Source: Planctomycetaceae bacterium (GTDB taxonomy: Bacteria > Planctomycetota > Phycisphaerae > SM23-33). From it: a DNA stretch of 43,436 nucleotides. Shown here piece by piece: positions 16,327 through 24,436 of this stretch (position 1 is the first letter of the stretch; each line of letters starts with the position of its first letter). The DNA lies in contig JAJFVE010000039.1 in assembly GCA_021371965.1 (NCBI GenBank), positions 1 to 43,436 of the forward strand. Reading direction: 5' to 3'. The position numbers were made by a program, and so were the translations under genes. Below the pieces are notes generated by a model. The model saw only the letters and a program-made list of their open reading frames with translations. It was not told the DNA's origin and made no database searches.

Positions 16327-16344
16327 GTGAGAGAATTATGAGAG
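16327..16344 (-). promoter_or_regulatory. candidate response-regulator binding site 3
   Basis: GTGAGAG-AATT-ATGAGAG with 11-bp period, 88 bp upstream of PepSY-like gene 2 and between genes 2 and 3. Half sites are identical to site 2; the four spacer bases differ in two positions. Confidence 0.6.
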
Positions 16345-16364
16345 ACGGGGAATTTCTTTGGCGG

Positions 16365-16868
16365 TCAGGCGCCCTCTTTCCGGATGAGCTTGCCGCTATC
16401 CTGGAACATCAGCACGCTGATTCCCAGATCGCTCTGAACCATGACTTCATACTGGACCTGCGGGGCGGCCAGTTTCACGACCTGACCGTTAAGGGCGACG
16501 CGCGTGGTCTGGTATTTCAAGGCGTCGATAATCGTACAATCGGGAATCTCTCTCCCAATGCCGCGCTTGACCGCCTCGGGCATCGCATCCGGATCCACGC
16601 GGGCGGCTACGGACATCAGCGTGCCGTCGTAGGCCGCCACGGCCTTCATCTTCGCGCCGAGCTTTGTCTGAAAGACGACGGTGTAGACGTCCACGCCGTT
16701 GCGCAGTTCCCTCTGCGTACTGATCACGGTGTTGTCTGGATATGCCTTGTCGATAGTGGCCTTGACTGCCGGTGGCAGAACAGCCCTGGCAGGGGCCAAC
16801 TGCGCCAAGATCGATCCGGCGCCCACCAGAGCAACCATCCCGGCGGCGAGTAACCCTTTGACGTTCAT
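16365..16868 (-). CDS. exported PepSY-like protein 3
   Basis: 167 residues. Signal peptide ~1-28 (VKGLLAAGMVALVGAGSILA, then AR). Two PepSY-like units: PPAVKATIDKAYPDNTVIST with NGVDVYTVVFQTKLG, and MPEAVKRGIGREIPDCTIID with VQYEVMVQSDLG. More distant from the other two and without the Lys-rich tail. First gene of the minus-strand run that leads to the regulator and kinase. A GGAGGGGACC stretch just before the ATG supplies the ribosome binding site. No copy of the putative regulator site is seen upstream of this one. Confidence 0.82.
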   Translation of the reverse strand: MNVKGLLAAGMVALVGAGSILAQLAPARAVLPPAVKATIDKAYPDNTVISTQRELRNGVDVYTVVFQTKLGAKMKAVAAYDGTLMSVAARVDPDAMPEAVKRGIGREIPDCTIIDALKYQTTRVALNGQVVKLAAPQVQYEVMVQSDLGISVLMFQDSGKLIRKEGA

Positions 16869-16953
16869 AACCGGTCCCCTCCTTAGATCATGTTAGGCGG
16901 GGTGCTGCGCACAACTCCGTTGCGCGTGTCCCCGACCGTGCAGGTTCAGGGAT

Positions 16954-17025
16954 GCATGGGCGAGACGCCCATGCCACACAGCAAGAACATGGGCGAGACT
17001 GTCCCGTGGGGACGCCCGTGTTACT
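16954..17025. repeat. palindromic repeat family C, copy 2
   Basis: GCATGGGCGAGACGCCCATG palindrome at 16954-16974, followed by CACACAGCAAGAA and a second imperfect palindrome (ATGGGCGAGACTGTCC through GGGGACGCCCGTG). It lies 9 bp beyond the topA stop and may act as its terminator. The second part also occurs in copy 3 (35876-35980). Confidence 0.8.
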
Positions 17026-17033
17026 GGCGGGGG

Positions 17034-19616
17034 CTACTCTTCGATATCCGGCGCGGGTTCTTCGGCGGCGGCGCCGGCCTGGGGTTTGTACGTGGGAGAG
17101 ACGGGTTGCCCGGCCATGTTGGTGATCGTCTTTTGCGGATGCGCCTTCTCGTGCTCGGCCAGGGCGGCTTCGAGGCGTTTGGCCATCGCCGGGTCGAGGT
17201 CGGCCCATGGGAAACGTCCGCGGCATTTGGGAAACGCCGAGCACGCCAGCCAGGGCCCGCGCTTGCCGCGGCGAAGATTCAACGGCGATCCGCACTTGGT
17301 GCACTTGATGTCGTCGATCACCAGCGCCGGCGGGGCGGGCTGTTTCACGAAGCCCTTGCGGTCGAGGTTCACGATGCCCTTGCAGTCGGGATAGCCCGAG
17401 CAGCTCAGGAACGGCCCGAACCGCCCCTTGCGGAATTGCATTTCCTTGCCGCACTGCGGGCAGGCCACGTCGACCAGCTTCGGCCGGGCGATCTGCCCGT
17501 TCTCGTCGACGGGGTGCGTGACTTTGCACTCGGGGTAGCCCGTGCACGCCAGGTACCGCCCGGTCTTGCTGAAGCGGTAGACCATGGGTTTGCCGCACTG
17601 ATCGCACTTGTAGTCGCTGGGCTGCGATTCGGCCTTGGCGTGCACCATGCCGTCGAAGGCCTTCTTCAGCTCGCGCTGGAAGGGCTTGTAGAAATCGCGC
17701 AGCACGCGCACCCAGTCGACCTGGGCCTCTTCGACCTTGTCCAGGCGGTCTTCCATCGCCGCGGTGAATCGCACGTCGAAGATATCGGTGAAGGCCTGCA
17801 CGAGCTTGTCGGTCACCACCACGCCCAGGTGCGTCGGGTAGAAGCTCCGGTCGCGCATCTCGACGTACTGGCGCTCCTGGATGGTTCCGATGATGGCCGC
17901 GTACGTGCTGGGGCGGCCGATGCCGTCGGCCTCGAGGGCCTTGACCAGCGAGGCCTCCGTGTACCGCGGCGGGCCCTGCGTGAAATGCTGCGTCGGCAGC
18001 AGCTCGACCGGCCAGGCGCGATTGCCCGTCTGCAGCGGGGGCAGGATCTGGTCGCCGCTCTTGGGCAGGCCGGCCACGCGCAGGTACCCGTCGAACGCGA
18101 GCCGCCGGCCCATGGCCTTGAAGACCGCCTCGCCGGCGGGCGTGGCGGCCGAGATCGCCGCCTCGGTCACCAGCCACTCTGCGGCCGACATCTGGCAGGC
18201 GACGAACCGCCGCCAGATGAGTTGATACAGGCGGTGCTGCTCGGGCGTGAGGCAGCCCTGGAGATCTTCAGGGCGGCGGTTGGCGTCGGTGGGGCGGATG
18301 GCCTCGTGGGCCTCCTGCGTCCGCTTGGTCGAGCCGTAGAAGTTGGGCTTCTCGGGCAGATACTTCTGGCCGAACTTCTCGCCGACGAACTTTCGCACGT
18401 TGTCCAGCGCCTCGGCCGACAGGCTCGTGCTGTCGGTGCGCATGTAAGTGATGAGACCGACCGAGCCCTCGCCCGGCACGTCGACGCCTTCGTAAAGCCC
18501 CTGGGCGATGCGCATCGTGCGCGCGGCCCCGAAGCGAAGCTGCACGCTGGCGGCCTGCTGGAGCGAGGCGGTGGTGAAAGGCCCCGGCGGGCGCGATCGC
18601 GTCTGGCGCTGCTGGATCTCGCCGACGGTGAAGGTCGGGCCCTTGGCGTCGGGGGCGCCGACAACCTCCGCGCGGCTGCGCGCGGGGCCTTTGGCCTGTG
18701 GGTCGTTGCAGCGGACGATCTCTTTGACGGCTAGCCCCATCGCCTGCGCGACTTCCAGCGCCTGGCGCTCGTTGTCGGCGGAGAACTTCTGCCCCTTCCA
18801 CGTGGCCAGCTCGGCGCGGAAGCCCCCGCGCTTGGCCAGAAAATCCTGCTGCACGTCCTTGGTGGGGCCGTTGCCTTTTTCGTCGCGCTGGGCCAGCAGC
18901 GCCTGCCAGTCGCGCGTCAGGGCCGCGGCCTTGGCCCCGTCGAGGCAGAAGATCGCCCCCACGCGCCAGTACTCCTCGGGCGTGAAGGCCTCGATCTCGC
19001 GCTCTCGCTCGACGATCAGCCGCACCGCCACAGTCTGCACGCGACCGGCCGAGAGCCCGGGCGAGACTTTCTTCCACAGCAGCGGCGAGACCTCGTAGCC
19101 CACCAGGCGGTCGAGGATGCGTCGGGCCTGCTGGGCATTGACCTTGTTGATGTTGACTTCGCGCGGGTGCTCGAAGGCCGCACGAATCGCCGAGGCGGTG
19201 ATCTCGTTGAACACGACGCGGCGCACGCGGTCGGCCGGCAGCTTGAACAGCTCCGACAGGTGCCAGGCGATGGCCTCTCCCTCGCGGTCAAGGTCGGTCG
19301 CCAGGTAGACGGTGGGGGCGGCCTTGACGAACTTGCGAAGCTCGGTGATCGCCCGTTCTTTGCCGGCCACAGGCTCGTACGCGGGCGCAAAGTCGTGATC
19401 GACGTCGACGCCGATGTTCTTCTTGGGCAGGTCTCGGACGTGGCCCATCGAGGCTTTGACGACGTACCCCGGGCCCAGATATTTGCTGATGGACTTGATC
19501 TTGGCCGGTGACTCGACGACCACCAGGTTCTTGCCCACGCCCGCGCTGCCGCCGCCGGCGGACCGCGGGGCGGCCTTGCGCGGGGTGCGTTTAGTTGTCT
19601 TTTTTTGTGTCGCCAT
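17034..19616 (-). CDS. topA: DNA topoisomerase I
   Basis: 860 residues from ATG 19616 (MATQKKTTKRTPRK); an upstream in-frame start would add ten unlikely residues. Toprim domain near 30-140 (LVVVESPAKIKSISKYLGPG, acidic ATDLDREGEAIAWHL). Catalytic tyrosine Y391 in GLITYMRTDSTSLS. The C-terminus has three CX2C...CX5-7C zinc ribbons (from CDQCGKPMVYRFSKTGRYLA, CPQCGKEMQFRKGRFGPFL and CTKCGSPLNLRRGKRGPWL) and an acidic tail. It relaxes negative supercoils by single-strand passage. The basic Lys/Arg/Thr-rich N-terminal ~28 residues are an extra compared with E. coli TopA. Essential housekeeping gene, apparently transcribed alone. Confidence 0.97.
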   Translation of the reverse strand: MATQKKTTKRTPRKAAPRSAGGGSAGVGKNLVVVESPAKIKSISKYLGPGYVVKASMGHVRDLPKKNIGVDVDHDFAPAYEPVAGKERAITELRKFVKAAPTVYLATDLDREGEAIAWHLSELFKLPADRVRRVVFNEITASAIRAAFEHPREVNINKVNAQQARRILDRLVGYEVSPLLWKKVSPGLSAGRVQTVAVRLIVEREREIEAFTPEEYWRVGAIFCLDGAKAAALTRDWQALLAQRDEKGNGPTKDVQQDFLAKRGGFRAELATWKGQKFSADNERQALEVAQAMGLAVKEIVRCNDPQAKGPARSRAEVVGAPDAKGPTFTVGEIQQRQTRSRPPGPFTTASLQQAASVQLRFGAARTMRIAQGLYEGVDVPGEGSVGLITYMRTDSTSLSAEALDNVRKFVGEKFGQKYLPEKPNFYGSTKRTQEAHEAIRPTDANRRPEDLQGCLTPEQHRLYQLIWRRFVACQMSAAEWLVTEAAISAATPAGEAVFKAMGRRLAFDGYLRVAGLPKSGDQILPPLQTGNRAWPVELLPTQHFTQGPPRYTEASLVKALEADGIGRPSTYAAIIGTIQERQYVEMRDRSFYPTHLGVVVTDKLVQAFTDIFDVRFTAAMEDRLDKVEEAQVDWVRVLRDFYKPFQRELKKAFDGMVHAKAESQPSDYKCDQCGKPMVYRFSKTGRYLACTGYPECKVTHPVDENGQIARPKLVDVACPQCGKEMQFRKGRFGPFLSCSGYPDCKGIVNLDRKGFVKQPAPPALVIDDIKCTKCGSPLNLRRGKRGPWLACSAFPKCRGRFPWADLDPAMAKRLEAALAEHEKAHPQKTITNMAGQPVSPTYKPQAGAAAEEPAPDIEE

Positions 19617-19771
19617 GAATACCTGAAGCACCGCTGTCATCGGCACGCCGGGGGGAGAACCTGAACCTTTATACCCTCCATCCCCGATGCAATGTCAAGC
19701 CTCACTTATTTCCATCATCATATACAGCCTCCCTACGGCCGCGCCGGCCTCGGTGTTCGCGGTGCCTGAAA

Positions 19772-19804
19772 CTAGCCGCTGAGGTCGCTGAGGACGCTGA
19801 GGAA
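19772..19804 (+). repeat. dispersed repeat family A, copy 4
   Basis: CTAGCCGCTGAGG followed by TCGCTGAGGACGCTGAGG, identical to copy 1 over about 30 bp, in the ~300-bp gap between topA and the CBM9-like gene. The rest of that gap (19617-19771) has no gene I can support; it contains the topA upstream region. Confidence 0.85.
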
Positions 19805-19918
19805 ATACGGGGCAAATACTGGAAGCGTTTGGTGCGTCCCTGCGAGACTCAAATCGATTCTCTGAGCGAGCACCAGGTTCTGTCTTGTGATACAATCCCC
19901 GGCGCGAAAGGAACAGCA

Positions 19919-20755
19919 ATGAACCGCAACCTCTTCATGTGGTCAGCCGCTGCCGCGACCTTGGGCGCGTGGGCGTGCGTGCTGGCCGCAAACGACACTG
20001 CAAAGGAAACCTCCATGCCGCAAACTCAACCTGCCGCCTCGTCGCAGGCTGTCGGGATCGACCCCAAACCGGCTGTGCGAAAATTGCTGACGTACGTGAT
20101 CCACCGCCCCAAGGCGCCGATCAAGATCGACGCCGACTGGAACAAGGCCGTCTGGAAAGACGTCCCGGCCGTGACGCTGGAATACTACATGGGCGACAAG
20201 CCCGCCTTCGCCCCGCGCGTGCAGGCCAAGGCCGCCTGGGACGACAAGAACATCTACATCATCTGGCGCGTCGAAGACAACTACGTGCTGGCCAAGCGCG
20301 CCAAGCACCAGGAGCCCGTCTGCCTCGATAGCTGCGCCGAGTTCTTCTTCACCCCCGGCGAGGACTGGCAGCAGTACGGCTATTACAATCTGGAGATGAG
20401 TGCAACGGGCGTGATGTGGCTCTCCGCGCACCCAGCCGGCAAGCCGGCGGTGATGCTGCCGGCCGACGACCTGGCGACCGTCGAGATCGCCTCGTCACTG
20501 AAAGGCCCGATCGCCAAGGAGATCGTCGCCCCCACGGTGTGGACGCTCGAATACCGCCTGCCCATCGAGACGATGGCCAAACACAGCAACGGGAAATTTC
20601 TGCGCCCGGCCAAGGGCGTTACCTGGCGGGCCAACTTCTACAAGTGCGCCGACGAAACCAGCCGCCCGCACTGGCTGACCTGGTCGCCGATCGTCTGGAA
20701 GGCCCCAGCGTTCCACATCCCGCGACAGTTCGGGATCCTGAAGTTTGAAGATTGA
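19919..20755 (+). CDS. exported CBM9-like (carbohydrate-binding) protein
   Basis: 278 residues from ATG 19919, preceded by AAAGGAACAGC; the frame's upstream 30 codons were rejected. Hydrophobic N-terminus LFMWSAAAATLGAWACVLAA is a signal peptide (possible lipoprotein Cys in WACVLAA). Residues ~70-275 match the family 9-like carbohydrate-binding/DOMON-type fold: PIKIDADWNKAVWKDVPAVT, AAWDDKNIYIIWRVEDNYV, DSCAEFFFTPGEDWQQYGYYNLEMSATG (split here only for length), WTLEYRLPIETM, WRANFYKC, HWLTWSP and a closing FGILKFED. Such domains bind sugars at the cell surface or periplasm; no catalytic domain is attached. Ligand not predictable. Confidence 0.85.
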   Translation: MNRNLFMWSAAAATLGAWACVLAANDTAKETSMPQTQPAASSQAVGIDPKPAVRKLLTYVIHRPKAPIKIDADWNKAVWKDVPAVTLEYYMGDKPAFAPRVQAKAAWDDKNIYIIWRVEDNYVLAKRAKHQEPVCLDSCAEFFFTPGEDWQQYGYYNLEMSATGVMWLSAHPAGKPAVMLPADDLATVEIASSLKGPIAKEIVAPTVWTLEYRLPIETMAKHSNGKFLRPAKGVTWRANFYKCADETSRPHWLTWSPIVWKAPAFHIPRQFGILKFED

Positions 20756-20767
20756 AAAGAGAGCTAT

Positions 20768-20834
20768 CAGCTGTCAGCTATCAGCTATCAGTAAGAACTG
20801 GGCCCTCTGGCTGATAGCTGAGAACTGACAGCTG
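20768..20834. repeat. inverted repeat family E (AGCTATCAG words)
   Basis: A 24-bp arm made of tandem AGCTATCAG/AGCTGTCAG words (20768-20791) pairs with 20811-20834 at 22 of 24 positions. It fills the whole gap between two same-strand genes. A fragment of the same word family (GATAGCTATCAGCTA) appears at ~30827. Confidence 0.75.
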
Positions 20835-20847
20835 AAAGCTGAACGCC

Positions 20848-21540
20848 ATGTTTGAGAAACTTATCAACAAGGTGAAGGATCTGATCCAGCAGGCGAGCCA
20901 GCCGCGCATAGCGCCGGCGGAATTATTCAAAGACCCCCTGGCGGGGCAGATCGACTGGACGCCGGCCAAAGGCGGCGGGACCAACTTCCGCACGCACAAG
21001 CTTAAGGCCGCCGGCCCGCATCGGCTGGAGTTCCGCCTGACGACCGGGGCCATGCTGTTCGGCGGGCTTTTCGTTACGATCGGCGCCGCCACGATGATCG
21101 GAGGAATCGCCGCTCTGATCGCGGGAGCGTTTCAAAAAGACGGAGGCACCGAGTGGGCTCCGGTAATCATGCTGCCCCTGTTTGGATTGGTTTTCGGCGG
21201 CGTCGGAGGGGGCATGCTGTACTCCATGTCCACGCCGCGCGTGTTCGACAAGGACAGCGGCTTCTACTGGAAGGGCCGCATCTCGCCCTCGAACATGCTT
21301 GCCGGGGAAATGGAGATCCAGACCGACAAGTTCACCAAGCTGGCCGACATCCATGCCATCCAGTTGCTCAGCGAATACATCCACGGACAGAAGTCCAGCT
21401 ACTACAGCTACGAGCTGAACCTGATCACGCACGACGGCAAGCGTATCAACGTGATCGATCACGGCAACAAGGCCAAGCTCATCGAAGACGCCGAACTGAT
21501 GGGCGTTTTCCTGAACGTGCCGGTGTGGAATTACATCTGA
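20848..21540 (+). CDS. hypothetical membrane protein
   Basis: 230 residues; not recognised. Amphipathic N-terminal helix (MFEKLINKVKDLIQQASQPR). Two membrane helices at ~68-95 (LFGGLFVTIGAATMIGGIAA) and ~106-128 (IMLPLFGLVFGGVGGGMLYS). C-terminal ~100 residues form a soluble beta-rich domain (VFDKDSGFYWKGR, LADIHAIQLLSEYIHGQKSS, YSYELNLITHDGKRINVIDH) like the PH-type domains of small membrane proteins. The soluble domain is probably cytoplasmic. It lies between repeats D and E and has no operon partner. Confidence 0.75.
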   Translation: MFEKLINKVKDLIQQASQPRIAPAELFKDPLAGQIDWTPAKGGGTNFRTHKLKAAGPHRLEFRLTTGAMLFGGLFVTIGAATMIGGIAALIAGAFQKDGGTEWAPVIMLPLFGLVFGGVGGGMLYSMSTPRVFDKDSGFYWKGRISPSNMLAGEMEIQTDKFTKLADIHAIQLLSEYIHGQKSSYYSYELNLITHDGKRINVIDHGNKAKLIEDAELMGVFLNVPVWNYI

Positions 21541-21625
21541 ATTAGCGGCGGGGCTTGCCCCGCGCGGTTGTTTCCCCGGCACCCAGTCAGGGAAGAAACC
21601 GCGCGGAGCAAGCTCCGCCGCTAAT
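21541..21625. repeat. inverted repeat family D with compensatory changes
   Basis: A 29-bp arm at 21541-21569 and its reverse complement at 21597-21625 differ at two positions. Each arm has an internal palindrome: GGGGCTTGCCCC in one and GGAGCTTGCTCC in the other. The two differences keep the internal stem paired, as expected if structure is maintained. It lies directly after a stop codon. Confidence 0.8.
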
Positions 21626-21686
21626 GAACAGGTTCGTCGTTTTCTCTCTTTGCCAACCACCCTCCCTTACCCGTATCATTCTCGCA

Positions 21687-22388
21687 ATGACCGCCAAAGA
21701 ACAACTAGTGCTCGCTTGCCCGACGGTCAGCGTCGGGATCCTGACGGCCGACCTGCTCAACCTCGGCAGTGAACTTCGCGTGCTCGAGCAGGCCGGCGTG
21801 CCGCTGGTGCATATCGACGTGATGGACGGCGTCTTCTGCCCGCAGATGACGGTCGGGCCGGCGTTCATCAAGGCCCTCAAGACGCCGCTGCTCAAGGATG
21901 TGCACCTGATGATCGCCGACCCGGTCGACAAGCTCGAAAGCTTCGTCGCGGCCGGGGCCGACATCATCACCGTGCATGCAGAGACGCCGCACGTGCACCG
22001 CTCGCTGCAGGCCCTGGGCAAGATGACTAACGCCAACGATCCCGCCCGCGGCATCGTGCGCGGGCTGGGGCTCAACCCCGGCACGCCGCTGGCGGCCGTC
22101 GAGCCGGTGCTCGACGAGCTCGAGATGGTCGTGCTGCTGGCGGTGACCCCGGGCTTCCCCGGCCAGAGCTTTCTCGACGCCACGGCCGCACGCGTGGGGC
22201 AGCTTATCGAGATGATCAGCCGCAGCGGGCGCGACGTGCTGGTGTGCGTCGACGGCGGGATCAAGAAAGACAACGTCAAGGCCGTCGCGGCGATGGGAGC
22301 CGACCTGGTCGTCACCGGCAGCGCCGTTTTCGACGGCAAAGCCGCCCCCGCCAACGCGGCATTCATGCTGGAGGCCGTTCGATCATGA
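21687..22388 (+). CDS. rpe: ribulose-phosphate 3-epimerase family protein
   Basis: 233 residues from ATG 21687; the 44 upstream codons are repeat and spacer. TIM barrel of the Rpe family: ACPTVSVGILTADLLNLGSE, VPLVHIDVMDGVFCPQMTVG (metal and catalytic H/D), DVHLMI, DIITVHAE, GLGLNPGTPL, LLAVTPGFPGQSF and VCVDGGI. The catalytic aspartates are intact. It interconverts ribulose-5-P and xylulose-5-P, or in related enzymes allulose-6-P and fructose-6-P. It overlaps the following dehydrogenase by ATGA (22385-22388), and such pairing suggests a sugar catabolic unit rather than only the pentose phosphate cycle. Exact sugar not determined. Confidence 0.88.
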   Translation: MTAKEQLVLACPTVSVGILTADLLNLGSELRVLEQAGVPLVHIDVMDGVFCPQMTVGPAFIKALKTPLLKDVHLMIADPVDKLESFVAAGADIITVHAETPHVHRSLQALGKMTNANDPARGIVRGLGLNPGTPLAAVEPVLDELEMVVLLAVTPGFPGQSFLDATAARVGQLIEMISRSGRDVLVCVDGGIKKDNVKAVAAMGADLVVTGSAVFDGKAAPANAAFMLEAVRS

Positions 22389-23461
22389 CAACTGACCTTG
22401 CCACAATCGCCCCCGTGATCCGCGGCACCCTGGCGACGCCCAGCGGCGACGCCGACCGTCCCTGGAACCGTGTGATCCTCACGGCTGCACCCGAGGGTGC
22501 CACGCATCCCCAGGGGATGCGTGTCCCTGAAGCTGACGCTGCGGACGTGGCCAAGCTGCGCGAGCTGATCAAGTCTCGCAGCGCCGCCCCCTCGGCCGTC
22601 GAGGTCGAAGGCGTCGGCACTTTTGTCGCCCAGCGCGAAGAAGCCTCCGAACTCCGTCCGCTGGAAAACGAAGTGGCGCTCGTGACCGGGGCCGCCGGGG
22701 CCATCGGCGCCGGGCTATGCACGGCGCTGCTGGACAAAGGCGCGCGGGTGGTCATCACGGACCTCAGCGGCGAGAAGTTCCAGGCCTTCGCCAAGGATTA
22801 CGCCGCAAAGTATCCCGGCCGAGTGATCGCCGTAGCGATGGACGTCACCGACGCGGCAAGCGTGGCGGGGGCGTTCGCCCAGGCCGCACACGTCTGGGGC
22901 GGCGTCGACATCGTCATCGTCAACGCGGGCATCGCCATGGTCTCCAAGCTCACCGAGATGGACGTAGAGAAGTACCGCCGCACGCAGGAAGTCAACGCCA
23001 CCGGTACGCTGCTGACGCTGGCCGAGGCGGGTCGCCTGATGCGCCGCCAGGGCACCGGCGGAGACATCGTCCTGGTCTCGACCAAGAACGTGTTCTGCCC
23101 CGGCGCGGGATTCGGGGCCTACAGCGCCACCAAGGCCGCCAGCCACCAACTCGGTCGCATCGCGAGCCTGGAACTGGCCGACGCCGACGTGCGGGTGAAC
23201 ATGGTCGCCCCGGATGCCATCTTCGGCGAAGGCCCGTACCGCAGCGGCCTGTGGGCGGCTGTCGGGCCTGACCGCATGAAGGCCCGCGGCCTCGACGAGG
23301 CGGGGCTGGAGGAATACTACCGCGGCCGCAACCTGCTCAAGGCCAAGGTGACCGCCCGGCATGTGGCCAACGCGGCGATGTTCTTCATCACCCGCCAGAC
23401 GCCCACGACTGGAGCGACGATCCCGGTTGACGGCGGCCTGCCGGACTCCACGCCGCGATAG
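22385..23461 (+). CDS. SDR-family dehydrogenase with aldolase-tail-like N-terminus
   Basis: 358 residues. Residues ~95-355 are a classical SDR: TGAAGAIG at 101-108, DVTD, NAGI, catalytic S232, Y246 and K250 (AYSATKAAS), C-terminal GATIPVDGGLPDSTPR. This half most resembles the dehydrogenase half of bifunctional rhamnulose-1-P aldolase/lactaldehyde dehydrogenases (STKNVFCPGAGFGAYSATKA). The first ~90 residues lack a Rossmann core but contain PSAVEVEGVGTFVAQREE, which looks like the end of a class II aldolase domain. It may therefore be a fusion protein that lost most of its aldolase. NAD(P)-dependent oxidation of a sugar or polyol is likely. Co-translated with the rpe-like gene. Confidence 0.85.
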   Translation: MTTDLATIAPVIRGTLATPSGDADRPWNRVILTAAPEGATHPQGMRVPEADAADVAKLRELIKSRSAAPSAVEVEGVGTFVAQREEASELRPLENEVALVTGAAGAIGAGLCTALLDKGARVVITDLSGEKFQAFAKDYAAKYPGRVIAVAMDVTDAASVAGAFAQAAHVWGGVDIVIVNAGIAMVSKLTEMDVEKYRRTQEVNATGTLLTLAEAGRLMRRQGTGGDIVLVSTKNVFCPGAGFGAYSATKAASHQLGRIASLELADADVRVNMVAPDAIFGEGPYRSGLWAAVGPDRMKARGLDEAGLEEYYRGRNLLKAKVTARHVANAAMFFITRQTPTTGATIPVDGGLPDSTPR

Positions 23462-23630
23462 ACAAACTCTAAGCACTCTAAATTCTAAACAATATGGAAA
23501 TTCAAAGTCTCAAAGCGCCAAACGATCTGCTCGGTGCTCTTGTATCGAGCCCTCGGTGGTTTTGAGCATTTGAATTTTGGATTCGTTTCGAATTTGTCTA
23601 GGATTTAGAGATTAGGATTTAGGATTTAGG
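23462..23630 (+). repeat. AT-rich intergenic repeat family F
   Basis: Low-GC stretch made of short words: AATTCAAAGTCTCAAAG, TTGAGCATTTGAATTTTGG and near its end tandem GGATTTAG units (23601-23630). No gene. The GGATTTAG array ends only eight bases before the etfB ATG. Confidence 0.65.
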
Positions 23631-23638
23631 TTGTGAAG

Positions 23639-24436
23639 ATGCGCATTATTGTTCCCATCAAGCAAGTGCCCGAGACCTCGAAGGTCAGCATGGACCCGGT
23701 TACCGGGACCATGATCCGCGAGGGGCTTGAGGCCATCGTCAACCCGCTGGACCTGTACGCCATCGAGGCCGCCCTGGCCTTGCGGGCCAAGTGCGGCGGC
23801 GAGGTCGTCGTCGTGTCGATGGGCCCGCCCAAAGCCATGATCGCCTTAAGAGAAGCCGTCTCCATGGGCGCCGACGCGGCCGTGCTTCTGTCGGATAAAG
23901 CCTTCGCCGGCTCCGACACCTGGGCGACCAGCTACGTGCTGGCGGCCGCTGCCAGGAAGCTCGGGGCCTGCGACATTATCATCTGCGGCGAGCGGGCGAC
24001 CGACGGGGACACGGGGCAGGTGGGGCCGGCGATTGCGGCCTGGCTGGATTTGCCGGTAGTGACGTATGTCTCGTCCATAGATCCCGCCGATGGTTTCATG
24101 CGAGTGCGACGCCTGGTCGAGAACGGGCACGAGGTGCTCGAAGCCGACACGCCGGCGGTGCTGACGGTCGTCAAGGAGATCGGCGACCCGCGCCTGCCCA
24201 CGCTGGCAGGCAAGCTGCGGGCCAAGAGTCTGGAGATTCCAGTCTGGGCGGCGGCGGATCTGGATGTTGATCCGGCGCGGCTGGGGCTGGCCGGCTCGCC
24301 CACGCGCGTGGTGAAGATATTCAAGCCCAAGGTCTCGCGGCAGTGCGAGAAGCTCGCCGCCGGCGACGAGGCCTTAACCGCCGTCGCCGTTGAGCGGCTC
24401 GTGCACGTGCTGCGGCATCGGGAGCTGATACCATGA
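23639..24436 (+). CDS. etfB: electron transfer flavoprotein beta subunit
   Basis: 265 residues from ATG 23639; a GTG two codons earlier is also possible. EtfB features: MRIIVPIKQVPETSKVSMDP, NPLDLYAIEAAL, VVVVSMGPPKA, MGADAAVLLSD, SDTWATSYVLAAAARKLG, GERATDGDTGQVGPAIAAWL (AMP-binding region) and VVKEIGDPRLPTLAGKLRAK. It pairs with the downstream etfA product to carry electrons from dehydrogenases to the quinone pool or other acceptors. Overlaps etfA by ATGA. No partner dehydrogenase or ETF:quinone reductase is next to it. Confidence 0.95.
   Translation: MRIIVPIKQVPETSKVSMDPVTGTMIREGLEAIVNPLDLYAIEAALALRAKCGGEVVVVSMGPPKAMIALREAVSMGADAAVLLSDKAFAGSDTWATSYVLAAAARKLGACDIIICGERATDGDTGQVGPAIAAWLDLPVVTYVSSIDPADGFMRVRRLVENGHEVLEADTPAVLTVVKEIGDPRLPTLAGKLRAKSLEIPVWAAADLDVDPARLGLAGSPTRVVKIFKPKVSRQCEKLAAGDEALTAVAVERLVHVLRHRELIP

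Noticed and set aside
19695..19919. 74-codon minus-strand frame between topA and the CBM9-like gene.
   Set aside because: Contains PQRPQRPQRLVS, the translation of repeat A, and has no domain or ribosome binding site.
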